Virus record (IMG/VR): IMGVR_UViG_3300009034_000021
Location: 1-64,000 of that record
Length of the DNA stretch: 64,000 nt
From: a virus
Strand: one strand, 5' to 3'
Shown: positions 34,020-43,659 of the stretch, in pieces
Position numbering within the stretch: position 1 is the stretch's first letter
Layout of the letters: every line of letters starts with the position of its first letter
Notes under the pieces: model-generated
What the model saw: only the letters and a program-made list of their open reading frames with translations
Databases searched by the model: none
What the model was told of the DNA's origin: nothing
Made by a program: the position numbers and the translations under genes

Positions 34020-34207
34020 GAGAGCGGCTGGCCGTTTACCTGCATGTGGGAACCGGTCAGCCGCCGTGGGAATACGTGGTATTGAGGTTATGTCGGGACA
34101 TATACCACTGCCGGCCATCAGAGTTATATGAAGAAAACTGGGCAGAGGTGCTGACTCATTTGGCGTGTCTGGATATTGAGGCGCAAGCGCGACAATTTCC
34201 AAGGTAG
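33633..34207 (+). CDS. Tail assembly chaperone, gpGT-like -1 frameshift product
   Basis: Slipping -1 at A-AAA-AAC (34010-34016) continues translation for 63 residues past the shift (LRERLAVYLHVGTGQPPWEY to the TAG at 34205-34207). The downstream frame has no start with a ribosome site of its own and ends 3 bp before the tape-measure gene. This matches the conserved G/GT arrangement of long-tailed phages. Confidence 0.85.
34010..34064 (+). promoter_or_regulatory. Programmed -1 ribosomal frameshift signal
   Basis: Slippery heptamer A-AAA-AAC at 34010-34016, seven-base spacer, then a 10-bp stem GCGGCTGGCC (34024-34033) with GGTCAGCCGC (34055-34064), one G-U pair, 21-base loop. The zero-frame stop TGA sits in the spacer. 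Confidence 0.85.
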
Positions 34208-34210
34208 AAT

Positions 34211-36859
34211 ATGGCTAAACGGTATTTAGTCGAAGTCGTGATCGGTGCTAAGGACAAATTATCGTCCGTGCTGGAAAGCGCGCGCAAAGGCGCGCTAGAA
34301 CGCTTTGGGCACAAGATAACCGACTTGGTTCAACAATTGCCACAGATGGCAGTTGAAATGGTCAAACTCGGCGCTGCTGTGGAACGGCAACAAGGCGCGC
34401 TTGATAGTCTGGCTGCGTCGGTTGGAACGTCAGGCTCGGCGATAGTCAGTGCGATTCAAAACGCGAGTAGTTTCACCATAGATCGCATGACGGCGATGGG
34501 TGCGGCGAGTAAGGCAATGATGCTGGACGTTGCGAAATCGCCGGAAGAGTTTGAGCGGCTGACAAAGGTCGCAGTGCGACTGGGTCAGGCGATGGGCCTG
34601 AACGCAGCGCGGTCAATAGATGACTTTGTGACAGCCGCCGGTCGCCAGAGCGTCATGATCGCTGACAACCTAGGTCTGACAGTCAAAGCCGGAGAAGCCT
34701 ACGATACATATGCGCTAAAACTAGGCAAGACAGCCGAGGCATTGACCGCAGCAGAGAAAAAACAGGCGTTCCTGACCGCTATGTTGGATGCAGGCGAAAT
34801 CAAGACGGCAGCTATGGGTAAGGCGACGGATAGCCTGGCGATGGATATTGAGAGGCTGGAGGCGAAATTCAAGGACGCCAAAGTTGCCTTGGGACTGTGG
34901 ATGGCAGAGATAGCCATAGCCATCGTTCGCATGAACGAACTAGCTCCACTGACCGAAGAACTCCACGAGCAAATAATTGGAACCAGCGATTCATACGCCG
35001 AATATCGGAGGCAGATGGCGGAAACCAATGTACATCTTGAGAAAATGAACCGTGGCACTGAGACCTTTAGTGATTTGTTGCCTGGGACTATAGAGAAAAT
35101 TGAAGAGGAATCTGAAGCTCTAACCGAATTAGAGTTCGTGACACGTAAGCAAAACGAGATAACCCAGGATACGATCCGGGTGATGGAGGAAATGCGAGCC
35201 GGGACCTGGAGACAAATGCAGGCACTGGAGGATGCAAAGACGGCGACGTATGAACTAACGGTGCCGCTGGAAGAGCTGCTGCAAATATCGCCGACCCTGG
35301 CTCAGGCCATGGATATGGTGGGCGAGGCTGCGGAACATGAGCGTGGTGAGATGACACAGTTAGCGAGGGAGACGGAAGCAGCGGCACTGGCACAGGTAAA
35401 TCTGGCAGAGAAGATGACCGACGTAACGGCCACGGAAGTTGCCAAAATTGCCATAGGCGAACTGCGCGAGGCGAGGGACGCAGACAGAATATCGACTGAC
35501 GAGTATGTGGCAGCGGTGACGCGAATACAACTAGCCTATGGACTCGCGACCGAGGAGGGCATCAGATTAGCCGGCAGCTTGAGCAGAATAACTGAGGAAT
35601 TCGCCGAAGGGACATTAGGTGAATACGCGTTTGATGCATCGTTACAAGCGATCATGGCCGACCTGCCACCGACGACCGCTGAGTTAGACGAAATGGCGAG
35701 GGCGGAGGACGAAGCGGCGAGGGAAGCCAATCGATTAGCAGAAGAAGCCTATAACGCAGCGGCGGCCACAGGTGATGAATTCGCAGCTATGGTGGGTGAT
35801 GCCACGGCAGAGACCGACATATTCGCATTGGCACTGTTTGAATCGGCCGATGCAGCAGGAGCAGATGCTGAAATGCTAGCAAGCCTAGCAGGGACATTAG
35901 GTATCTACACTGATACTGAGATAGAAGCAGCATTGGCGACAATGGCCCTCCAAAATGCCATCGCAGCGTTGGGCGACGCGATAGTTGCTGGCGAGATGAC
36001 GATGGAAGAAGCAATAGCCGGCATGAGAGAATTGATAGACACAATGCCCCAGGGCGCGGCTGCCTTTGAGCATACCGCTGGGGCAGTGCATCACGGCTCA
36101 CAGGTAGATAGAGAAGCAGCCAAGGCCAAACGTGAGATGGAAAAAGCAATGCGTGACGCGGCCAGGGCAGCCGAGGCTGAGGCCAGAGAATTGGAGCGGC
36201 TGGCAGCGTTGACGGGTGACTACCTCGTCAAGGCATTAGGAGATGCAGAAGAAGGCACAGACAAATGGAGTCTGGCATTATTTGAGGCGGCGGACGCGAT
36301 AGGCATGGAAGCTGAACAGCTTGCGTTATTGGCCGGCGCCTTAGACCTGTACACAGAAGAACAGGTGGAGGCAGCCTTAGCAGCAGCAGCCCTCGAGGTC
36401 AGAATAGACGAACTGGCAACTCTAATGGCCGAGGGAATGGGCATAGATGAAGCGATAGAGAAATTCAATGAATTTCGTGAGACGCTGGGTTTGTTTGAAG
36501 CAGAAGCAGCATTGGACATAGCTGGAATCACGGCGGAGATCGCCGCCCTAACCACCCAGTACAATACCCTGTTGGCTGGCGGAGCTGCCCCCGGTACACT
36601 GGCTGCGTTGATGGCACAAATTGCAGCATTACAAGCAATGATTACACCGGCGCAGTTCGGATTCAGCGGTATGGTAGGGCCAGGATTCGGAGGGGCGCGA
36701 ATGTTTCTGGCAGGTGAGAGAGGGCCAGAATTTGTGCAGATAATGCCAACTGGAGGTGGGCGGGCGACGCACAACAATTTCAACATGACCGTGAACACGC
36801 GGGCAACGACCGCGAGCGTGAGAAGGGACTTTGAGACGATGCGGGCGTTGGTAGGATGA
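34211..36859 (+). CDS. Tape measure protein
   Basis: An 882-aa helical, Ala-rich protein. Many coiled-coil stretches (MEKAMRDAARAAEAEARELE) and hydrophobic patches are present. The C-terminal LAGERGPEFVQIMPTGGG is a recurring tape-measure end motif. A repeated segment (about residues 525-600 and 675-745: SLALFEAADAIGMEAEQLAL) shows internal duplication. It sets tail length; 882 aa predicts a tail of roughly 130 nm by the usual ratio. Confidence 0.88.
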   Translation: MAKRYLVEVVIGAKDKLSSVLESARKGALERFGHKITDLVQQLPQMAVEMVKLGAAVERQQGALDSLAASVGTSGSAIVSAIQNASSFTIDRMTAMGAASKAMMLDVAKSPEEFERLTKVAVRLGQAMGLNAARSIDDFVTAAGRQSVMIADNLGLTVKAGEAYDTYALKLGKTAEALTAAEKKQAFLTAMLDAGEIKTAAMGKATDSLAMDIERLEAKFKDAKVALGLWMAEIAIAIVRMNELAPLTEELHEQIIGTSDSYAEYRRQMAETNVHLEKMNRGTETFSDLLPGTIEKIEEESEALTELEFVTRKQNEITQDTIRVMEEMRAGTWRQMQALEDAKTATYELTVPLEELLQISPTLAQAMDMVGEAAEHERGEMTQLARETEAAALAQVNLAEKMTDVTATEVAKIAIGELREARDADRISTDEYVAAVTRIQLAYGLATEEGIRLAGSLSRITEEFAEGTLGEYAFDASLQAIMADLPPTTAELDEMARAEDEAAREANRLAEEAYNAAAATGDEFAAMVGDATAETDIFALALFESADAAGADAEMLASLAGTLGIYTDTEIEAALATMALQNAIAALGDAIVAGEMTMEEAIAGMRELIDTMPQGAAAFEHTAGAVHHGSQVDREAAKAKREMEKAMRDAARAAEAEARELERLAALTGDYLVKALGDAEEGTDKWSLALFEAADAIGMEAEQLALLAGALDLYTEEQVEAALAAAALEVRIDELATLMAEGMGIDEAIEKFNEFRETLGLFEAEAALDIAGITAEIAALTTQYNTLLAGGAAPGTLAALMAQIAALQAMITPAQFGFSGMVGPGFGGARMFLAGERGPEFVQIMPTGGGRATHNNFNMTVNTRATTASVRRDFETMRALVG

Positions 36860-36892
36860 CAAATTTCCTCAATTTCCTTTCTTCCTCTGTTA

Positions 36893-36901
36893 TGCTATAA
36901 T
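36893..36901 (+). promoter_or_regulatory. Extended -10 promoter
   Basis: TGCTATAAT, a full extended -10, sits in the 71-bp gap after the tape measure. No good -35 (TTTCCT at 36873). It would drive the distal-tail genes, whose first gene has AAAGGAGATAAAGGAA. Confidence 0.55.
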
Positions 36902-36930
36902 AGATAAAATACTGAAAGGAGATAAAGGAA

Positions 36931-39483
36931 ATGAAAACACGAAAAGTTTTGATGATCGTCGTTTTGCTGCTGACGGTGACAGGGTTGGCAGCAGGACAAA
37001 GCACGGACAGTATAAGCGAATGGCGAACCTATCTCCCGTTCGTAGCGAGGGAAAGAAGTATGAGTGATTGGAAAATCATAGTCCCAGAAGGGGCACAAAA
37101 CTACGTAGAGAATCCGAGTGGTGAGACCACAGGTAACTTTACCCAGTTGCCCGGAACTGTGGTAGCGAGGTCAACTACGTACAGTTTCTTCGGTCTGTAT
37201 TCATATCGAGTGCAATGCAATGCGAATAACGAGGGCATTTCTCTCACATTGTCGGCATTGCCCAACGATATTGCCTATGTGACCATGCGCGTTCGTGGCA
37301 CATTGCCCGCAGCCTGGGACTGGAGTTTGGACAATGCTACGTATCGGACGCCGACGCTAATTGAGAGCATTGACGCTGATTGGGATCTGTACGGCGTGGC
37401 GTTTCCAGCGATAGAGGCGGTTGGCTCCGTAGCATTGTATATCCGGCAGAACGGCGCGGGGAGTGGTGACTTTTATGTCGATGCTATCCAGGTCGAGTCA
37501 GGAAACGCATACTGGACGACGTATGTTGATGGCGATCAGGATGGCTGCGAATGGTTAGGCGCAGAACATGCTAGCGCAAGCCAACGTTCGGCACAGAGTA
37601 GGGCCGGTGGACGGGTGCGGGATTTGCAGGATGATTATGGTTTTCAAATTGGCTACATGATTGATACTGGCTTGCCACCGATCAATCTGGCGGTTGACTC
37701 CTATGCACTTTTGCCTGGCGGCGAACTAAACGCTATCAAAGTACAAAGCCGCACCTTCACTCTGACCGGCATCCTGCAAGGATCGAGTGTGGCGAACTTA
37801 CACGCCAATCGTCAAGCACTTTTAGACGTACTCAAGCCCGGCGCGGTACCAGGCGATCAGCCAGTGCGCTTCCGTTATACCGGCGCGGCGGTACAAAAGC
37901 AAATAGCGGCGCATTACGAAGGCGGGCTAGAGACCTCCATTGACGCACGGCTAATGTGCTGGGAAAGATTGGCGATTCGGTTCTTGGCGGACGATCCGTT
38001 CTGGTATGAGATCGGCGAATCGGCAATAGAACTTGACGTTCAAGATGCCATAGCCAATACAGATTATCTCCTAGGCCGCAGAAATGGCGCATGGTCTAAT
38101 CTAGGAGCAGTCGGCGGTGGCACTGTCTATGCACTAGCCTGGGGGCCGGATAAGAACCTATATATTGGCGGAAGTTTTACAGCGGTTGGTGCCTGGGGAA
38201 GCAGAATTGTTGGCTGGAATCCTCGAACCGGAGCATGGTTTACGTTGAACAGCGGGGCGACGGGCGGCACTGTATACGCATTGGCTTTCTTGCCTGATGG
38301 CACGCTGGTAGCTGGCGGTTCATTTGCTGCGATGGATAATGGCGCAGGGGCAGTGCCGAACACAGATGGCATCGCAGCCTGGGACGGCACGAACTGGAGT
38401 GCGATGGGTACCGGTACTGATGGCGGCGGTACGGTTCATGCGCTGGCCGTCGAACCGACAGGCGATCTCCTGGCTGGCGGCGATTTTCCAACGATGTCTG
38501 GCGTGGCTAACACGATACGCGTCGCCCGGTGGAATGGAGCAGTCTGGGCACCATTGGCAACCGGAGTAGACAATACTGTACGGACTATCGCTGTCCGCAA
38601 TTTTGATGGGATGATCTATATCGGCGGTGACTTTAATGTGACGGCCAGTTATATCGCGTACTGGGACACCGTAGGTCTGGCATGGACTACATTGGGCAGC
38701 AGCGGCGCGAACAATACAGTGATGGCGCTGGAAGTTGATCAGGCAACCGGCGATCTCTATGTCGGCGGTGGTTTCACCACATTAGACGGCGTGGCGAATC
38801 TCAGAATTGCTAGATGGAACGAAACAGCCTACGAACAACTTGGCGCAAATGGATTAGAAGCAAATGTGCGGGCACTGAAGATGGCACCTGATGGTTTGCT
38901 GTACATCGGCGGCGAATTCCGAGACGCAGGTGATATGGTAGCGTGCGACTCGTGGGTCAAGTGGAATAGTAGTAGTTGGGCACCGTTAGATGTATACCGG
39001 GCTGCGTGGCCATTGATTTGTTATGCCATCGAGATTTGCGAACAGGATCCGGTAGTCTCCCAAAATTATGATGTATACCTGGGCTTTGATGTGGGTGGCG
39101 TGGTCACGACCGAACATGCTGGAGATGTAACGGCAACGAACGACGGCACACAGAGCGCATTTCCACGCCTCGTAGTCGAACGAGATGGCGTGGCTGGCGC
39201 CAGACTGATTTCGTTGCGAAATGAACGGGCAGGTACAGAATTGCTGTTTGATTACGCACTCAAGGACGGCGAAAAGCTAACCGTCGATCTGACACCAAGC
39301 GCAAAGTCTATTGAGTCTAATTTCTACGGCGCATTTATGAGCATGATTCTGCCTGACTCAGACTTTGGTCAGTTTGCACTTCTGCCAGGAACTAACGTGA
39401 TCAGTTGTTTTGCACTACAGACGGCCGGTACATCCACGACAGGATTTCTGATCTGGAAAGATACCTTTTGGTCAAGTGACTAA
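36931..39483 (+). CDS. Distal-tail-like protein with signal peptide and inserted beta-propeller
   Basis: An 850-aa protein. Residues 1-23 form a Sec-type signal (RKVLMIVVLLLTVTGLAAGQ), followed by RTYLPFVARE. Residues ~45-190 resemble a glycan-binding beta-sandwich. Residues ~235-340 look like a Dit core (YALLPGGELNAIKVQSRTFT, LLDVLKPG). Residues ~385-680 are six or so repeats of the type VYALAWGPDKNLYIGGSF, a propeller. The remainder is Dit-like. A signal peptide on a tail protein is odd; an internal ATG at 37051 (MSDWKIIVPEG) would remove it, but the upstream promoter and ribosome site favour 36931. Confidence 0.65.
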   Translation: MKTRKVLMIVVLLLTVTGLAAGQSTDSISEWRTYLPFVARERSMSDWKIIVPEGAQNYVENPSGETTGNFTQLPGTVVARSTTYSFFGLYSYRVQCNANNEGISLTLSALPNDIAYVTMRVRGTLPAAWDWSLDNATYRTPTLIESIDADWDLYGVAFPAIEAVGSVALYIRQNGAGSGDFYVDAIQVESGNAYWTTYVDGDQDGCEWLGAEHASASQRSAQSRAGGRVRDLQDDYGFQIGYMIDTGLPPINLAVDSYALLPGGELNAIKVQSRTFTLTGILQGSSVANLHANRQALLDVLKPGAVPGDQPVRFRYTGAAVQKQIAAHYEGGLETSIDARLMCWERLAIRFLADDPFWYEIGESAIELDVQDAIANTDYLLGRRNGAWSNLGAVGGGTVYALAWGPDKNLYIGGSFTAVGAWGSRIVGWNPRTGAWFTLNSGATGGTVYALAFLPDGTLVAGGSFAAMDNGAGAVPNTDGIAAWDGTNWSAMGTGTDGGGTVHALAVEPTGDLLAGGDFPTMSGVANTIRVARWNGAVWAPLATGVDNTVRTIAVRNFDGMIYIGGDFNVTASYIAYWDTVGLAWTTLGSSGANNTVMALEVDQATGDLYVGGGFTTLDGVANLRIARWNETAYEQLGANGLEANVRALKMAPDGLLYIGGEFRDAGDMVACDSWVKWNSSSWAPLDVYRAAWPLICYAIEICEQDPVVSQNYDVYLGFDVGGVVTTEHAGDVTATNDGTQSAFPRLVVERDGVAGARLISLRNERAGTELLFDYALKDGEKLTVDLTPSAKSIESNFYGAFMSMILPDSDFGQFALLPGTNVISCFALQTAGTSTTGFLIWKDTFWSSD

Positions 39484-40607
39484 TGGCAGGAACTTACGAA
39501 CTTTGGCTAACAACCGATGCAGGAGCAAGAATCGCATTGTTGGACAATGCATTATGGTTCACGGCGACGCGGGTAGTAAATGACGCAGGATGGTTTCAGC
39601 TAGGGCTGCCTGAGTCATTTGATATGACGCTAATCAAACCAGATCGAATGGTACAGATCTGGCGTGCATCAAAAGGTGGCCGCCTAAGTCTATGGCGGTC
39701 CTATTTTGTCCGTAAATGGCATTGGGAGACTTTGGGCAGCACAGAACTGCTGACACTATCCGGGCCCGACGCGAACGATCTGCTGCGTCGGCGGATTGTG
39801 GCGAACTATGCAAGTTTGGCACAGTCACGAAAAGTGACTATGGCCGCCGATGATATGATGAAGGAGATCGTTGACGAGCAGATGGTCAACGACGCCTCCA
39901 ACCCAGCATCGACTTATGGCTCGCGCGATTACGCGAACCTGACGGTGCAAGCAGATCTGACACTCGGGCCACTTCTCACAAAGTCATTCTCGTGGCAGAA
40001 AGTCAACACGTTGTTAAAAAGCATCTCTGAGGCAGCGAGAGAGGCAGGAACAGAGATATTCTTTGATATCGCAGTATCATCAGTCGGTTCAGACAGTATC
40101 AATTTCGAGTTTCGGACGTATACGGGACAACCAGGGCGGGATAGGACTGAGCTAGGCATAGTATTCGATCAAGCACGGGGGAATTTAGAAAATCCGTCCT
40201 TAGAATATGACTATAGCGAAGAAGTTAATTATGTTTACGCCGCAGGGCAGGGTCAACAAGATCAGCGAGAGACGACGCAGGTCTACGATACGGCGCGCAT
40301 CGGAACGAGCATCTGGAATCGTTGTGAGGGATTCGCCGATGCGCGCCAGCAGGGTGAATTAGGTTTAACAAATGGTGTACGCGAAGAAGGGCGGGCGAGA
40401 CTGGAAGAAGGCCGGCCACAACGTAGATTTGGCGGACAGCCGGTGGACACAGAAGGAACACGGTTCGGGCGCGATTGGGATCATGGGGACAAAGTACGAG
40501 CACGCTATCGAGGAGAGGAATTTGACTGTATCATCCGGACGACGAACATCCACGTAGACGAAATGGGGCATGAAACAATCACGGCCCGATTGGAGTACAG
40601 GGAATGA
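39483..40607 (+). CDS. Tail hub protein, Gp37-like (ReqiPepy6 type)
   Basis: A 374-aa protein with a hub-like start (YELWLTTDAGARIALLDNAL), GPDANDLLRRRIVANYASLA, and a late GDKVRARYRGEEFDCIIR. This order is typical of the Siphovirus ReqiPepy6 Gp37-like family, which corresponds to the Tal/hub. Overlaps the Dit gene by one base. Confidence 0.75.
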   Translation: MAGTYELWLTTDAGARIALLDNALWFTATRVVNDAGWFQLGLPESFDMTLIKPDRMVQIWRASKGGRLSLWRSYFVRKWHWETLGSTELLTLSGPDANDLLRRRIVANYASLAQSRKVTMAADDMMKEIVDEQMVNDASNPASTYGSRDYANLTVQADLTLGPLLTKSFSWQKVNTLLKSISEAAREAGTEIFFDIAVSSVGSDSINFEFRTYTGQPGRDRTELGIVFDQARGNLENPSLEYDYSEEVNYVYAAGQGQQDQRETTQVYDTARIGTSIWNRCEGFADARQQGELGLTNGVREEGRARLEEGRPQRRFGGQPVDTEGTRFGRDWDHGDKVRARYRGEEFDCIIRTTNIHVDEMGHETITARLEYRE

Positions 40608-43423
40608 GCGATGTCGAAACAGGATTGATCCTAGAAGTTGAAAAACTAAAAACGTTCGTCGAGATCATGCGCACGCAGGAATTCACCATCCTACAAATGG
40701 CCGCCGGCGCGCCGGTGCATATAGCGGGCGAGGGTACATTATATTGGGACATAACACTAGATAATCTGTGGATCAACAACTGCGGTGCTGGCGGTGCAGG
40801 TTCGTGGACATTGATCGGTGGCGGTGCCCCTCCAGTGTTTCACAACATTCTGTCGGCGACACATACCGATACCATAGCTGCCGTGGTCGTGCGGGGTGAC
40901 GTGATAACGGGTCAGGCCGGACCTGCCTGGGCGAGGGTGGCCCATCCTGGAGTCGCAGGACAATATCTCAGAGCTAACGCGGCTGACCCTGGCTGGTCGG
41001 CTATACAACTGGCTGATCTGCCTGCACATAATTTGCTAAGCGCAACTCATGGTGATACTGTGGTACAGGCGCCATCTGTGGGTAGCCTCGTCTATGGCGA
41101 CAATACTCCAAACTGGAATGAACTTGTCCATCCTGGAGCGGCCGGATATGCTTTCACAACGACCTTAACTCAGGTAGTGTGGGATCAAACACCTGCCTGG
41201 ACGGGATTGCACACGTTCGGCGCAGGCTGGGACCTGACCGGTGGCACAGGCGATCTCAATGGACTGGATTTGATAATAGACGCTGACGGCGATACGTATT
41301 TGCACGCAGCGGGTGACGATCATGTTGAGTTTGTCTTGGCGACAGCATCTGGGCAATTGGACATCAACATCAACGGTGCCGATGATTTTACCTTTACAGC
41401 CAACGACTTTGGTGTGTTGGCTGGTAGCCACATTACTATGGCAGACGACACGTGGATTGGCCTGGGTGCAGGTGCGGGCAGAATAGCCTTTGATTCCACG
41501 CCGGCACCAGATACGCTATTTGTCTACGATGCGAACCTAGATGTGCAACATCACGGCGCGATTGGCGCAGCAGCAGCGATTGCAGCGAACGAGGTATTGG
41601 AGGTAGGTGAGGTTTTCACAGATACGGCAGGTGACGTCTACGGCATCTATACCTTGCTGGAGGCCGAACCTGGCTCTTACTTTACGTCTAACTTCCACGC
41701 AATCTTTGGTCATGCGCGGATGGATACCGCCCAAGGCGGACTGGGGATTCTAGTCGGTGTAGAAGGTTTTGCCAGTGTAGATAATGCCATAAACGGCTCG
41801 CCAGACAGCATCATAGGTGGTTATTTTTATACCGATGCAGAGGACGGCGGGCCAGTCTCGGGTATCGGTGTTTGGATTTACACGCCAGCGGTTGACAATG
41901 GTTCGTTGGGTGGTGGTTATGGTATTCGCATCGACGAAGGTACGGTCGGCGCAGGTTTCATCACTACGCTTTATGGAATTTACATTGATTCAATAACCGC
42001 CGGCAATACTAACTGGTCTATCTATACCAACGCTGGCGACATACATTTTGGCGACGACGTGGAACTGGATGACGGCGTAGGCGATAGTCCACAACTCAGG
42101 TTCATAGGTGGTAGCAACAACGATACAGTCTATGTGTTCTTAGACGATAACGCCGTGGCCAACGACAGCGACTTGGTGATAAGATTGTGTGCTGCCGATA
42201 CCGGCTCGCAAATGCAGATTCAAGACAGTGGCAGTAACGTCGTGGCTTATGTAGACGCCGACGGTAACGCCGATTTTGACGGACATGGCGCCGTTGGCGG
42301 GGCAGCAGGCGTTTTGGCTGACACGATACTAAACGTCCGAGAGGTTACAGTCGTCAACGCCGGCACATTTTACGGCACTATTTCGGCTGTTGAAGCAGAG
42401 CCTACCGATACTTTCACTACCACGTATTACGGCGTCTGGGGACAGGCCAGGCTTGACACAGCAGAGACGCAAACCTCAGGAGCATTGATCGGTGTGGCGG
42501 GCGTGGCCAACGTAGGCAATACTATCGCTGCCTCTCCAAGTGCATTACGCGGAGGTCTTTTTTACGCCGACGCAGAGGATTCTACTCTATGCACAACTGC
42601 CGAAGGCATTCTCGCTTATACGCCTTACGTAGACGCGGGCGCTCTCACGACAGGATATGGTGTTCGTATTCTTGAAGGCACCATCGGTGGCGGCTCGGCG
42701 GCTAACTTGTACGGACTTTACGTTGGCACGATAGACGCGGCCACGACGCTGAATTATTCTATCTTTACCAATGGTGGCGAGGTTTATCACAGGAATAGCG
42801 TGGCTGACGGCGGGGCGATAGTATACCTTTATCGCGATCAAGGTACAGTAAATCAGCCAGCGTTCTATCTGCTTCTGGATAATGCAAGTGATGACGAGGC
42901 GGCGGTGTACATAAGACACGACGGCACGGGCGACCTGATGCAATTGTACGACGGCGCCGTCCAGGTGGTAGACATAGACAACACCGGTCATGTTTTATTG
43001 AACTCTAGCACCGGCACAACGGGCAACACATTATACGTCTATCGTAACCTGGCGTCTGGTTCAACGAACGCGGCAGTCGTGTACTTCTACAATGACAATG
43101 CTGGAGACGATCAGCGAGTGCTGCAGATCGTCCAGGACGCCGTAGCAATTGCACTCGACGTGAACACGAACAGCACAGAGGAAGCAGCGTATTTCAATCG
43201 AGATGTGGACGCCTCTCTGCGGCCGGTGGTGACGATAGTCCAAGATCACACAAGCGGAGCACAACCCTGTTTACTCTTACAACAAGACGACATAAGTGAA
43301 GGCTTTATTGAATTCGGTGGGAGCGATAGAGGAGTGATAACGGAAAGTACCGACTCATTGGCCAGCGTCAGAGTTGAACTCAACGGCACGATTTATCGGC
43401 TGGCCCTTTACGTAGACGCGTGA
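40604..43423 (+). CDS. Tail fibre with duplicated domain
   Basis: A 939-aa beta-rich protein. Two ~170-aa copies of one domain (starting near HGAIGAAAAIAANEVLEVGE, residue ~312, and HGAVGGAAGVLADTILNVRE, ~560) are separated by another repeat family (DNAVANDSDLVIRLCA / DNASDDEAAVYIRHDGTGDL). N-terminal HNILSATHTDT and HNLLSATHGDT repeats are typical of fibre shafts. Presumed receptor binding. Overlaps the hub gene by 4 bp. Confidence 0.75.
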   Translation: MSDVETGLILEVEKLKTFVEIMRTQEFTILQMAAGAPVHIAGEGTLYWDITLDNLWINNCGAGGAGSWTLIGGGAPPVFHNILSATHTDTIAAVVVRGDVITGQAGPAWARVAHPGVAGQYLRANAADPGWSAIQLADLPAHNLLSATHGDTVVQAPSVGSLVYGDNTPNWNELVHPGAAGYAFTTTLTQVVWDQTPAWTGLHTFGAGWDLTGGTGDLNGLDLIIDADGDTYLHAAGDDHVEFVLATASGQLDININGADDFTFTANDFGVLAGSHITMADDTWIGLGAGAGRIAFDSTPAPDTLFVYDANLDVQHHGAIGAAAAIAANEVLEVGEVFTDTAGDVYGIYTLLEAEPGSYFTSNFHAIFGHARMDTAQGGLGILVGVEGFASVDNAINGSPDSIIGGYFYTDAEDGGPVSGIGVWIYTPAVDNGSLGGGYGIRIDEGTVGAGFITTLYGIYIDSITAGNTNWSIYTNAGDIHFGDDVELDDGVGDSPQLRFIGGSNNDTVYVFLDDNAVANDSDLVIRLCAADTGSQMQIQDSGSNVVAYVDADGNADFDGHGAVGGAAGVLADTILNVREVTVVNAGTFYGTISAVEAEPTDTFTTTYYGVWGQARLDTAETQTSGALIGVAGVANVGNTIAASPSALRGGLFYADAEDSTLCTTAEGILAYTPYVDAGALTTGYGVRILEGTIGGGSAANLYGLYVGTIDAATTLNYSIFTNGGEVYHRNSVADGGAIVYLYRDQGTVNQPAFYLLLDNASDDEAAVYIRHDGTGDLMQLYDGAVQVVDIDNTGHVLLNSSTGTTGNTLYVYRNLASGSTNAAVVYFYNDNAGDDQRVLQIVQDAVAIALDVNTNSTEEAAYFNRDVDASLRPVVTIVQDHTSGAQPCLLLQQDDISEGFIEFGGSDRGVITESTDSLASVRVELNGTIYRLALYVDA

Positions 43424-43659
43424 GAAAGAACGATATGAAGGACTTGGAGATACCAGATACAATTAAGGTACAAATATTACAAAATAAACTTCAGGTATGG
43501 CATAACACCTACGTCTCGGCGGAGATTGACGCCAAGATCGCACAGGCGTTAGGTGATAATAAAATGCTGAATCAAGCGAAGGACAACATGAAACGTGCAC
43601 TACAAGCAGCAAACGTAGTATCGGATATGCTGGAGCAATTAGACCAATGTCCAGACTGA
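43420..43659 (+). CDS. Hypothetical helical protein, 79 aa
   Basis: GTGA overlap with the fibre; an ATG at 43435 is an alternative. Helical throughout (AEIDAKIAQALGDNKMLNQA). Possibly a fibre chaperone by position; unproven. Confidence 0.55.
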   Translation: MRKNDMKDLEIPDTIKVQILQNKLQVWHNTYVSAEIDAKIAQALGDNKMLNQAKDNMKRALQAANVVSDMLEQLDQCPD

